Shown: in pieces, positions 21,000 to 33,100 of the stretch
How positions within the stretch are numbered: position 1 is the first letter of the stretch
How the letters are laid out: each line of letters begins with the position of its first letter
NCBI RefSeq assembly: GCF_035046505.1
Contig: NC_089827.1
Location: 63,796,856 to 63,860,855, forward strand
DNA length: 64,000 nt
Direction: 5' to 3'
Origin: Tiliqua scincoides
Taxonomy: Eukaryota; Chordata; Lepidosauria; Squamata; Scincidae
Position numbers and translations under genes: made by a program
The notes under the pieces: generated by a model
What the model was told of the DNA's origin: nothing
Seen by the model: only the letters and a program-made list of their open reading frames with translations
Database searches by the model: none

Positions 21000-23436
21000 T
21001 GAACACAGCAGTATACACAGCTGTCCTTCTGCAAGATCTTAAATGCCTTGACTTGGCGATATCATTGGTTCATTCAGCTGGGTGATTTATGATCAGCTGG
21101 TACTTCTACCTGCCCTTTGATCTGATCAAGAAGGCTGGGATATCTAAGCTGTTGCAGGCCAACACTAACTGCAAGGCTGGCCAAGATCAGGCAGCCAAAC
21201 TGTGAAAGCAGGTAATCCTTACAATTATCTGGCTGCTTTGCACTGCAGCTTTCCTGCAACAGCGCTGAATTCAAAGCATCTCAGGATCATAGCTAATGCA
21301 GCAGGATGCCCCAATGGCTTTTATGAAGTCTCTGTGGGGGGGAATGGAAGGGTTCAAAAAGTGAGGGTGGGAAAAAGGCAAAAACAGAGGAATAACAGGT
21401 ATTTTTACCACAGTGATAAGTGCTTTCTTCGCCTTGGTTGGCTCGCTCCTCCGACTCATGCCAGTCAGGCAGTGGTATGTAAATGAAGCAGATCTTAAGT
21501 TGTTTGGGAGGTGCTATGCCAACTAGTAACAATGGGATGAACTTGTTGTGCCAAAGCTCTGACAGGCACTGTATTTGATGTACATTAAGAGCATGCCTTT
21601 CTGTATGAGCTTCTTAGCCTTTCACTTGGATGGGGAAGGTACCATCTGTCCACTGCAAAGAAAGTATGTATCTGACTAAATCCAATGTTTCTTTCTCTTG
21701 CTGGGGAGAAGGGCATCCTAGGACAAAAGCTGTGCCAATCGTTGGCATGTTCTCTTCCCTTGATGAGGTGCGTGGCACCTATTGCAGCACTTGTGCCATA
21801 AAGGCCACATCTGAAGAAGTTCTTAAATCCTGCCAAAAACCTCTTTTAGATATCTTATGCCCCCTTTAAACTGATTAGCCTCCCTTCTTCCCTGAGAATA
21901 ACCCCAGTTCTGCAGAAAGCACTGCTGCACCCCACCACCAGGATAGCTCACCTGTTCAACCTGCAGAGGTCCTCCTTCCTCCCCTCTCCTGTCAGCAGCT
22001 TCTCTGGCCACTACAGCTAGACCTGGGTTCTCAGCAGCTCCTGGGCATGGCAGCCACGCACCAGTCATTTGGTTGGTTGGTCAGCCAGCCAGTCCTCTTT
22101 CATCCAAGTTCCTTCCTTCTGCTCTCTCAAGCTCTTTCCCTCCATACCCTTAACCACCTGGTAATGGTTCTCTCACCTTTATCCTCAAGGTCCTCATTAT
22201 CCCTACTAGGTTGCAGCTGTGGGCCACATTTATTGCAGGTCAAGGTTTTAATCCTATACTGTCTGCACAAGGGGCCACTGTTGACACCATACCCTATGGG
22301 GGGTGGGGGAATCTTCCACAATTCTACCACCACTTACTTTGGCGTGACCAATGAAAAGAGACACTGAAGTCTAAGTACCTGCACTGCAAGTGTCTAGCAG
22401 TGGTGTGTTGATGTGGAAAGTCACAGAGGCAACTGCACTTTGAGCAGCATGGACAACTAGCCTATTTGGGAACCTGCATTCATATGCTAAGGGAATACAT
22501 GCTATGATCCATTGGAACAAAGTTGTATTGGAGGCTCTTTTTCTGAGGTTAGATGGAAAGAGGGACTCTGATGAAAACTGCTTTATTCACTGGTTTGAAG
22601 AGGGAAGATGGGATCAAGAAGGAGAATGCTCCATACCACATGGCATGGTTGGCTCTCCCCAGCCCCTGCTCCCTTGCTATTAAATTATTTGTCACTAGCA
22701 GGCACAGAGCTGCTGGGAGCCTGCTGATTGGACAGATGACTGTTATGTGTATTCCTTCTTAGCTGGGCTGGAGGATTAGTTGGTAGCAGTTATGGCAGAT
22801 TTTGCCCCAGAGAGCTTCTGGAGAGCAGGGGCACCAGTAGCTTCAGATAGGAAGGTAACAGGAGTGTCACACTCATGTGGTGGCAGCAAGCTAAATGGAA
22901 TTCCCTGCTTGCCATTCAAGTTGCAAGGGGACCCCACTAGACTAGATGGGGCGGTGTTTTGCCTGTTCTTTTCTTGGTTCTCTTAGAGCCCAACCATGTC
23001 CCCGCACCCGCCCCCCCAATGCAGCCATGCCAAAAAGGAAAGAATTTTATGAAAGAATTCACTTCTGTTGAAAACCCCTTCTGCAGCACAGCTGTTAATC
23101 TTGTCCTTTACTTTTTCTGAAAGGCAGGGCAGAGCCTTCATGAAGTTGGCAAGGAATTACTAGTTTTAACCAACCTGATAGTTGGGAGAGGACATGTTCT
23201 TGTTTTCCCTGCCTCCTTCATGTTGGATGGACTTAGGACACCAGCTCCCAAACTGTGTGCCATGGTGAAATCACAGGGGTACTGTGGGATGTCTCCAGGG
23301 CCCTCTTTTTCCTGGCTCTCCTGTGCGTTGCCACCTTAGATTGTGCGAGCTCTTGCATGATGCAACATGGTGGCACCTGGGAGAGCTGGGAAAGGCCCCA
23401 TGAAAGAAGGGTGCTGTGACCACTGCGATTTATTGG
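21000..23436. other. Intergenic DNA without a recognisable gene
   Basis: No exon recognised on either strand; open frames are short and show no familiar domains. Confidence 0.4.
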
Positions 23437-23440
23437 CTTA

Positions 23441-23616
23441 GGGCGCAATCCTAACCCACTTTCCATCACCAACATAAGGGCAACGCAGCTCCTAGATAAG
23501 GAAATGAACATTCCCTTGCTTTGAGGCCTCCGTGAGTGCCCCCCAACTGCAGGATGCAGCACACATCCCATTGGCACTGCTATGCCAGTTCTGGAAAGTG
23601 GGTTAGGATTTGGGCC
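23441..23616. mobile_element. Palindromic MITE, CAATCC family, copy 2 (inverted)
   Basis: Left end gggcgcaatcctaacccac, right end gtgggttaggatttgggc. The tetramer ctta occurs at both edges (23437-23440 and 23616-23619), compatible with a short target duplication. Confidence 0.75.
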
Positions 23617-23619
23617 TTA

Positions 23620-25430
23620 GAATATGACAGACATTATTCAAATATGACATCAATATAGCAGCAATGGTGACCACATTTGTCCATAGGATTGCATTGTGAG
23701 TTTATTTCAAGTTCCAACAGCTTTTCTGTGGGATTCCACCTCATTTCTGAGGGCTGCAGAATGGAGGCATTTCAGAACTGCAGGAGAGATGCACAAAGTA
23801 ATTCGCTATTTAGTCTGAAGTTCTCCATAGATGTTTTAAGAGGTTCAGGGAAGGGAGGGAGAAATACACCTCCATGCCAGCTTATTGCCTGGGCTGTAAA
23901 AATGCACAATACAATTAAAACACAGTTTTTCATTAAGTTTGGCATGCAGTTATGCTGCTAATTTATAAAGTCAAAGTCTTACAGCATGAAACCAAAACAA
24001 AATGGTTTAATGTGTTGCTGTGTTGAATAAGTTATTCAATGTTTCCCTCCCTTTTAAAAAAGTTATGTAAGTTTTACATCCAGTTATCAAACACACATTT
24101 TTGAGTGCCTCACTGATTGCAATGAGTAAGACATCGAGCAAGGCTGAAGCTGAACAGTGCTTTACATACCGATAACACAAGGGGGAATGGAGGCAGACAA
24201 GTACTGTTTTGACATGAGTTATCCAAGTGTTTTGTATCCTCAACGTTTTGTATCCATCCTCTGCCCAACCAGCAAAAGCTGATTCATACACTTAGGGATT
24301 ACTTCGTATCACCAATTCACAGTTTAAGGAATACCCTCCACAGTACAACTCCCATATGAAAAGTCTGTGTGAGCATTGCAGTTGTCATTGATTATGATAC
24401 CCACCTACAGAGCCTCTGGTCTGTATTGTTAATCAGAAAAGCGAAGACTTTAATGTCACATGGGAAAATTGGCGTCTGAACATTCAAAGGGGAGGCGAAG
24501 AGCAACAAGCAACTCAGGAAAATTCCTTTCTACAATCCCCACCTTGCTGCAAATCCCAGAGAGGTAGCCATGATTGTTACAGTAAACACCAAAGAAAACT
24601 CTTGCCCACGTATCTCCAGCAACCCCCAAACACATATGACACAGATTTGGTAGAAATTAGGGTCATGCTTATTAACCAGACTATTAATGATAAATGCAGC
24701 AGGACCTTTCTAGAACTCTCTACCTCAAGCACAGGCACCTGTAAACGACAGAAGAGCATTTCTGTTATCCCTCTTCTTATACTGAGGCAAAACAAGGTGC
24801 ATTCATTTGTTAAAAAAACTGAATGTTGAACTGGTATAAAAATTTATACATTCATAAACTTACATTAACATTTGTTTACTCAAGTATATACTGTGTTATA
24901 CTGCAATTAAAGTAGTAGCATAGTCCTTGAGCTGAGCTACAGTGATTATGAAGAGCTGTCACTGTGTTGTCCACTAATACTGACCTTCACAGTGTATTTG
25001 TAGACAAATAACAGCTTTCATTTTTATGGTACTTGGCTTTTAGTTTGAAGTATGAATAGATGCCCCAAGCCTAAAATGTCCTCAGTAGTAAGGCAACTGA
25101 GCATAGTCACTTGGGCAGAATACTTTGAATGTAAATTACTGCAACACTGCTCATAGGCCCCATCTAAAGTCTTCCTGTGGTAAACATTGTACCTTAGATT
25201 ACAGTAATGGAATATTTCTCCAAATACAAGATGAACGTTTGCCATTAACTTGAGGGAAATATCCATGTGAACTTTAGTCTTATCAATAGTTCAAAATAGA
25301 GTCCAGAGCACAGGGCAACCACTCTGTGTCAAGTGAAGCCTGAAAGTAGGGCAAGACCACAACCTTATGCGTGTCTACTCAAAAATGTCCCACTGTGCTC
25401 AACTGGGTTTACTTCAGGAAGGTACCTACA
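23620..25430. other. Intergenic DNA without a recognisable gene
   Basis: AT-rich, no exon recognised. A degenerate short MITE (gtctactcaaaaatgtcccac, 25370-25392) lies at its end. Confidence 0.4.
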
Positions 25431-25431
25431 C

Positions 25432-26126
25432 CAGTGGTTCCCAAAGTCCTCCTGAGGAAGAGGGAACCACCTAAGACAGCAGGGAGGAGGCAGCTAAGGG
25501 GGGCTGCAAGGACGGGGATGCACTTCCGGTTTTGTGGAAGTGAAGCATGATCGCTCCACTTTCACTTTTGATGAGCTGGGGAGCCCTGCAGACACTTGTG
25601 CAGGGCTCCCTGCACCCCAGGAAGGCTACTGCAGGGTTGGTGAGTGCATCCTAGTCCCTGCAGCCCCCCTTAGCGATGCGATCCTGGGGATTGCATCGCT
25701 GCCTTCCCCCCACCAAGACTTACTGTGGTTCAAACGTTCCCCGAGAGTTTGAAAACCACTGACCTAAGACATCACAGGGGCAGGGGGATTGCAGCAATGC
25801 GATTCCCAGGATCACACTACTGCTGCTGGGAAAAGGAGGAGGGTTTCTTGCTTACCTGAAGCCGGTGGCAGGCTCTGGGCGATGATTTCTGATTATTTCT
25901 TCATTTTTCAGACTTGGGGAGCCTGTCCGCCTCCACAGAGCTTCCCACACCCCCCAGAGCCCATCACTGGCTTCAGGTAAACCAGATAATCCCCACTCTT
26001 TCCCCAGCAGCAGCACAATCCTGGGTATCATGTTGCTGCAATCCCCCTACCCCGCTCCTGCCCCTTAAAGGTTGCTGAGTGCTTCCCTAGCTGGTGGGTC
26101 ATGACCCACCATTTTGGGAACCAATG
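25432..26126. mobile_element. Composite hAT-type MITE with an extra internal right end
   Basis: It starts CAGTGGTTCCCAAAG and has one right-type end, aaaaccactg, at 25752-25761 and an outer one, ttttgggaaccaatg, ending at 26126. The flanks acctacac (25424-25431) and gcctacag (26127-26134) match at 6 of 8 positions, compatible with an old 8-bp target duplication for the outer ends. Interior arms are inverted around gattgcatcgctg / gcaatgcgattc. Confidence 0.6.
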
Positions 26127-26435
26127 GCCTACAGCATTGCAGCCCAAGAGTGTTTACCAGCAAACTAGGGCAACCAGAAGGTCAGGTATATGGGTTTGGA
26201 GTTCCACTCTAAGTGAGCCAGTCATAAGAGTAAATACATCCTTTCAGCCACGGTTGCAGAGTAGATAGCATGCAGTTAAATCAAACTGACAAACACAATT
26301 ATGACTGCCATTGCAGACTGAATGCTGGAAGGCAACAGAATTTGTGCCTGGAGAACAGCCTGAACACCAGACGGAAAGCCACAATATGGTAACGTTATTA
26401 ACCAAACATGCTTACGCAAAAGTCCACAACTTCTG

Positions 26436-26441
26436 TTTATT
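26436..26441 (-). terminator. NEDD1: Candidate NEDD1 polyadenylation signal
   Basis: AATAAA on the minus strand about 590 bp after the NEDD1 stop codon. It is the first canonical hexamer I found downstream of the stop. Confidence 0.5.
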
Positions 26442-27027
26442 CAATCAGTATGTCAAAAGATGCAAATACATAGATTAATACATAACTTAATTGTAGCAAA
26501 ACACTAAAAGTGCACTCTATCCGTACAAAGTAACATTTATAGGAAAGGCATCTGTGACCAGAGAAGATATACCATTAAAAAAACCATGGGCCAGGCATCT
26601 CAGTGTTTTCCACACACAAAACTGCAATATGAAGATTTCATCACAAAAATAGCTGAAATATTGAAATGTATTATAAAATTTATAAGGAAAAGAAGGTAGA
26701 TAAATTCTTAGAGAAAACACATTTTCTGTTTAGTTTCCCTTTATAAAAAAGGCACTTTGTACTGTATACAACTAAAGCTGGTTAACAATACTTTTGTTAG
26801 CTTCTCTTATCAATACATTTCAAGTCTGCTGTAAAAAATATTTTGATACAAACGTCTTTAGTGCATATTTATCTGTATTAATCTGTTACCTATTGCCTTT
26901 TCTACACTCTAAAGAAGGTCTTTCGTGTTGAAAAAATACTGAATATGCTCCTACAGAATTGGCCAGGTGATGTCACGATGCCTCAAGCACAATCGAGTTC
27001 ATCTAATTTTCCTGGCGCAATGAAATG

Positions 27028-27132
27028 TCAGAAGTGGGTCTGCAGTCTTTTGTTTTCCTCACGTAATCTCTCGATTTCAGCAACTAAGCCTTCATTTACA
27101 GAATATCTTTCAATTAAAGCATGCATTTCATT
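27028..27132 (-). CDS. NEDD1: NEDD1 last coding exon
   Basis: Acceptor ttctag; codes NEMHALIERYSVNEGLVAEI then ERLREENKRLQTHF and TGA (27028-27030). It forms the end of the coiled C-terminal domain that contacts gamma-tubulin, and is the best conserved segment outside the propeller. Confidence 0.96.
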   Translation of the reverse strand, partial: NEMHALIERYSVNEGLVAEIERLREENKRLQTHF

Positions 27133-30100
27133 CTAGAAAAGCAAAATTGAGAATATATTGCATTACTGGCAAAAGTCAATACTGCCAAGTTTAGTTCTAG
27201 TTCATAACTTCAAATATTAGTATCAAACAGGTGAGAAGATACTGTAATTCAACCATAAAAAGATAATCTTTACTGTTTTGAAAACCAATAGTTAAAAAAA
27301 AAATAGTTGACCATATTACCAGAAATTTGGTAGACCTCTCAATCGCTATTGTCTCAATGAAGCCATCCAATTAGCTCCCCTTCCAACCCCAATATACTGT
27401 ATCACTTTCTCATCTTAAACAATATACAGGGTGACCCAAAAGTAGGTGGACAGTAAATGGAATAAATGTTATCATTTACTGTCCACCTACTTTTGGGTCA
27501 CCCTGTATTTTGTTAGATAAGGGGCAGATTTACCAGTTTTAAACAGTTTGCTGGGTACTTGAGGCAGCATAATTTCTGCTAACGGACCGTTGGTTTCCAT
27601 CTCATTGTTCTTTCTAGGATCTCCAGAAGACCAAACTATGCAGGAAATTGGGAAGGTTTCCGTTTGAAATACATGTTAACATTCACACATATACCCTCTT
27701 TACATTTATACATACCAGCTGCACATGAAACTGTTTGATCATCTCCACTTGCAAATTTACAATGTCACGATGGCAGGCTTCCCTGAGGAAACAAAAACCA
27801 TGCATCTTCAATTCGCATTCACAAATCTAATTTTCTCTCTCCATTTCTCTGGGTCTTCCAAAGTAATTTCAAAATGGCAGAATCTTTAGACTATATTTCA
27901 TCTTTCCCTTCATTTCAATTACACAGCATATCCTTGCAGGACCTCACTAGACTGAGAGACCTTTAGAAATAGCACAGATTTTTCTTCCCACCATTCCAAC
28001 CAATTTCTAGCATCAGCTTCCTTTTATTTTTTTTAAAAAAAATTGTATTACTTTCCAAAATAAAAACAAACAACAAATATAAATAAACACAAACTCAATA
28101 CACAACACAAAGAAAAAAACACACCATTGGAGGGTGCAAGCAATCATATATCAATATATCTAATCAATCAATACATATCTTCTAGTCTTGTTCCTCTTCT
28201 AGTTTAGCCTCTTAATATCATTTATCTATCGTATAATATATCATGCATACAATATATTCATCTAAATGCCCTATCTCATACATCTACAACTTCATTTTCA
28301 ACCAAGCATAAAAGAGTCTCCATTGCTCTGTGTCGATTTGCACTATTGATCCAAAATCTCTGTAAGCCTATCCATTTCTGCCACATTCATTATTTTCTCT
28401 GTTAATTCATCTTTCATTGGAATTTTAATATCTTTCCAGTATCTAACATATAAAATCCTTGCAGCACTTAATATCATAATATCTATAATATCTAAGGTAG
28501 TATTAAGCAAAATTAACTCTGGTTTCAGCAATCTCTTGTATTGGATTCCTTACCATAAAATGTCCCTTCTACACATTTACACTTCCAACCATTTTTTTAT
28601 ATGTTCTGATTCATTTTTACCAGTTTTACTGGTGTCCTGTACCATCTATAAAACATTTTATATACATTTTCTTTAAAATTTGTTGCTCTAGTAAATTTTA
28701 TATTTCCAAATCTATTCCCATTGTTCTAATATTATGACCTATCCATATTTGACTTTTACAATTGAAGGAAGACTTCCTTTCGTTTTTGAGGTGAATTTAA
28801 GCCATTTATGTTGACTCCATCCTCCCTTAACCATCATGTTTCTTTTTACTATTCACCTTCTCTTTTTGTCGTCTTCTTGTTGCTATCGGTGAATGCCTCC
28901 TTGCCCCTCTAGTTTCTTCCTTTTCTGATTCCTCAGTTATCTCTGAATCATCTGATTTCTTTTCTTCCAGCTCCATTTCTACACTTTCTAGTTCTTCTCA
29001 GTTCCTCTTCCTCAGTTTCTTCATTTCTCATCTCATCTGTCATCACTTTACTCAAAAAATTTTCTGCTTTCATTGTTGAATTTATATTATATCTCTGACT
29101 GGAATTGAAAAAACATAACTTCTGGGAGAAGCCATCTATATGGTATTTGCTTTCCTCTTAAGAATTTTGCTAGCTCTTCATATTCTTTTCTCTTCTTTCT
29201 CACTCTCCATGGGACATGTCTCAGAATTTTCACTTTGCTATCTTCCACCATCCATTCCTTTTCCTGTGAGATCTTCAATATTTTATCTCTGTAAAAGGTT
29301 CTGATGAATTTCACATGGATTTCTCTTTGTAGTTCATGTTTTCTTAGATAAAAAGTGCTCACTCTTCTCGCTGAATCCAGATCCATGAGTATTTCCTCTG
29401 TTGGCAAGTCGATCCACTCTGATATTAAATCATCAGTCAGACGTCGTGTATCTTCCCCTTTCTATTCTAGTACATTTTGTATTCTCACCACTCGAGCTGC
29501 ACTCTCCATCTGAATTTCCATTAAAGTTGCCTCTCCATCGTATTGGTTCTGTTCTATCTCCAGTATTCTAGATTGATCTTTTGTTGTCTTTTCTTCTAAT
29601 TTTTTGTGTATTCTCATCTGCTTGGCCTTTAACAGCTTTCAGTTGCACAATCAGATTTAGTTGTGTAGTTAAAACATCAAGACTAGCCTGAACCTGCAGA
29701 AATTGATTTGTGTGCTGCTATCCCATCTCCACTAAAAGCATCGGGTTCCTAATAAGTCATCTAATGCATCATGTTTGTCAGACTCTGGAAAGCTGAATAG
29801 AGAAAAGCCCTTTATCTACTAACTGCAGAAATGACCCTTCTTAGGACAAAACACCACATTTTGCCTCTATGTCTTAGATAGAATAACTGGTCACATCTTG
29901 TCCCCTGCAAAGAAACAGTGCTGAGAAGGCAGCAAGTGGCAGGGAAAACATGGTGGATAGGTAAAGGGTAAACAGCTCTAGTCCCACTACTACTTCTTTT
30001 AAGCTGCCTGTTCCTGATGCCACTTTACTGCAGAGAAGATGGGAAGTGGAGACAGAAGTTTGTAGTTCCACTATGAGCATAAACAACGTTGGTAACAAGA

Positions 30101-33100
30101 ACTTAAAATCAAGACAGACAACAAAGTAATTAAAGTTTAAAAATTAACTAACTAATCCAAGAATCCACCTACAATAGTTAGGATTCCAGAAAAATTTAAC
30201 ACATTGATTTGCCATAAATCTGCTAGGTCAGTTGTTCTCACACATTTAGCACCAGGACCCACTTTTTAGAATGAGAATCTGTCAGGACCCACTGGAAGTG
30301 ACGTCATGACAGGAAGTGACATCATCAAGCAGGAAAAATTTTTAATATCCTAGGCTGCAATCCTACCCACACTTACCCTGGAGCAAGTCCCATTCACTAG
30401 TTTAAAGGATATAAATAGTAGCTTGTTTAAAGTACAGGTCTGTAACATTTCCCCAAATGCAGTCACATACCATGGAAGCATCATGGTATTTTATGCAGAT
30501 AGGGACCCATCTGAAATTGGTGCTAAGTGTTTCTATAGTTTGGGCAAAAACTCTTCAAACATACTTTTTAAATGAACCAAGGAAGCTTAATTGCTCCAGA
30601 TGCACAACTAAGTAGATACTAGCTAACAGTTTTCATTTACAATGAAGACTTTAACTGTGTATATAGATGCACCTGTAGGTTTTTATTCTGTGGCAAATCA
30701 AGTTTGCCTGAAGACAATCAAAGCAATAGATGAAGGATGGTTGTGTCTGTTAAAAGCATTTTCAAATGCAAAAGAAAAAATTCAAGGGCATACTATGGTG
30801 TTTTTCTTTTTTTAATGAACTTGCCTCCTCCTTGAATTAATCATCTTCTCGAATTCTGCTACAAGTATGATTATATCCTAGTTGTACTGTAGAATAACAC
30901 ACTCACCTTACTACTGATGAGAAGGGATAGCAAACTTATCACAAAGTTCTGTGGCATTGCTATGACAAGAAATGCTGGGCAGCCCAACCCTGAGCTGCCT
31001 GGAGCATGGGGCTGTCATGGCACTGAAAATGGCTGCCGTGACATCCTAAGCACAACTGGGCAGCCGCCAGCTTTCCCGGGTAAGGAAAGCAGTCCCATGC
31101 TACTCGATTCTGCAGCGGTTCTGAAGCTGCTGCACAATCAAAGAGTTCCTTGTTGGGCCGAAGCTCATGATCCGATGCAGCCAAGGTCCACCGGTCCTGT
31201 CCTCCTCCTGCCCTGCTTCCTCCCCCCTGGCGTGCCTCTTCCCTGGCCCAGAACGCCTCCTCCCCACCTTACGGAATGTTTGCAACAGTGCATGTCAGTG
31301 GTAAGCTGGTGCGCAGAGCTCAGAATTGGGCTCTAAGCCATTTCTGCCCAACACTGCATATATGCGACAGAGATCAAATGCGTACACCTGTGGGCTGGGC
31401 AAAACTGTGTTAAGGTGCAAATGCAAAGCTCACCTAACCGATTCTTTAACTAATACCCTAACCAGTTAAGCTGGTCAGCCTTCCTAGATTAGAAGCAAAA
31501 AAGAATCCCGAAGCACAGCATGTCCACCAATAATACTGAATTGCGCAGGGGAACCCAGCCCCTTTCATGGACCTGATCTGTCCACAACCAGTCACCTCCC
31601 TATTCCGCCCCATTCCTGCCAAAGAAATGAAAATTAGAGAATTGATTCACCTGAAATCATCCAGTGTTTCTTGGATCATATTCCGAATGAAATGAATTTG
31701 AACCGATGATAAAGGCGCATTCACTGTGCTACTTCCTATAGTATCTACTATTTTTTCAGATAGCGAATTGGCAACTCCAGCAGTGACAGTGGATGTTATC
31801 TTTGGACCTATGCAAAATCAGGGAAAGAGAAAGTGTTCCATTTTACTGGGGCAAGAAAAGGGGAGCAAAAAAGGTATTTCTGACAACTAGCACATAAATA
31901 GGCAAGATGGGGACACCAACATGCTTCTAAATTCCATTTGTTATTACCATGTGGTAAAAACACAAAGAATATCTTTTACCCTAATATCTTGGATTTAATA
32001 TAAAGCAGGCTCATTTGGGGATAAACTCTGGAGAAGTACTGACTGGAGACCATTCCTAAAAAATTACACAAACTAATGGCTATATAAAGTATGCACACAG
32101 TTAAACGCTTTAGATAAGTCCTATTCCCTTTCAGAAGGGCATTAGCAGCACTGTGTCCCAGCATAACTAGTCTGTGGCATTTTACAATGCAAAAAACTGG
32201 TTTCTACGTACTTGTTGAGGTAGAGCCATTTACTGGCAATTCATATGCCAGTTGTCCCTGAACATTCTTAAGAAGTCTCTCTCTGGAATCTGGGCTCTTG
32301 ACTATATTGACCAGAGGTGATGAACTGAGATTTGCAGAATCAGAACCTGAGGAGTTCAACTTTGCAGGGGAAGAAAAGTCATGGATAATAAGTTATTAAA
32401 ATTCAGGAATTGTAAAAAGTGTGCAGCAGGGAAATGAAGACAGCACAATGCACAAAGGGCAATGGATTAGGTTGGGTTTTCTAGAAGTAGCAACACAGCC
32501 AGTCATGCATCAGGTCCTTTCAAGCAGTTCAAATACCCCCATTTGATAACATCAAAACTATCTGATGACAGAAGAAAGTTCTTTCTCTCAATCTGCCCTA
32601 AGTTGCACTTAGTGCTCTCTGACACATTGATTAAAACCCCTGATTTGAAAACCTACAGCACCACTGGATACAAGAGGAACACAATCTTAAAGTGCACATC
32701 ATAACCTCTCTTTAAAATGCTATGAACCAGATAAAACAACATCTCTCTGAAGCAGACCAGAAACACTTGTTTTCCAAGTGTGAATTTTCATATCAAAATT
32801 TGCATGTTCAATAAAAAGGTTCTCATGCTTCAAACAGCTAAGCAAGTTGCACCTCCTCAAAGGCATTTCTCTCCATTTCATCGGAGTCTAGAGACTATCA
32901 CAGCTCAGATGAAGCTGTGAAAAAGCCTCCAAAAGGGGTATTCTTCAGACTTCAGAAACTCTGACTTTCAATGTATTTCTACAGCCCCTTTAGTTCATGA
33001 AATCTCTGCTTGGTGTAAGTGTCCGGATCTGTTCTTAGTTATCCACACGAAATGGAAGCACACCACAAATGCTTCCTTTAGAAGCACATAAAAGTTCTTC

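Noticed and set aside
24577-24795. Short minus-strand frame at 24.6 kb as an exon
   Set aside because: No recognisable domain and no convincing splice pair; treated as chance.
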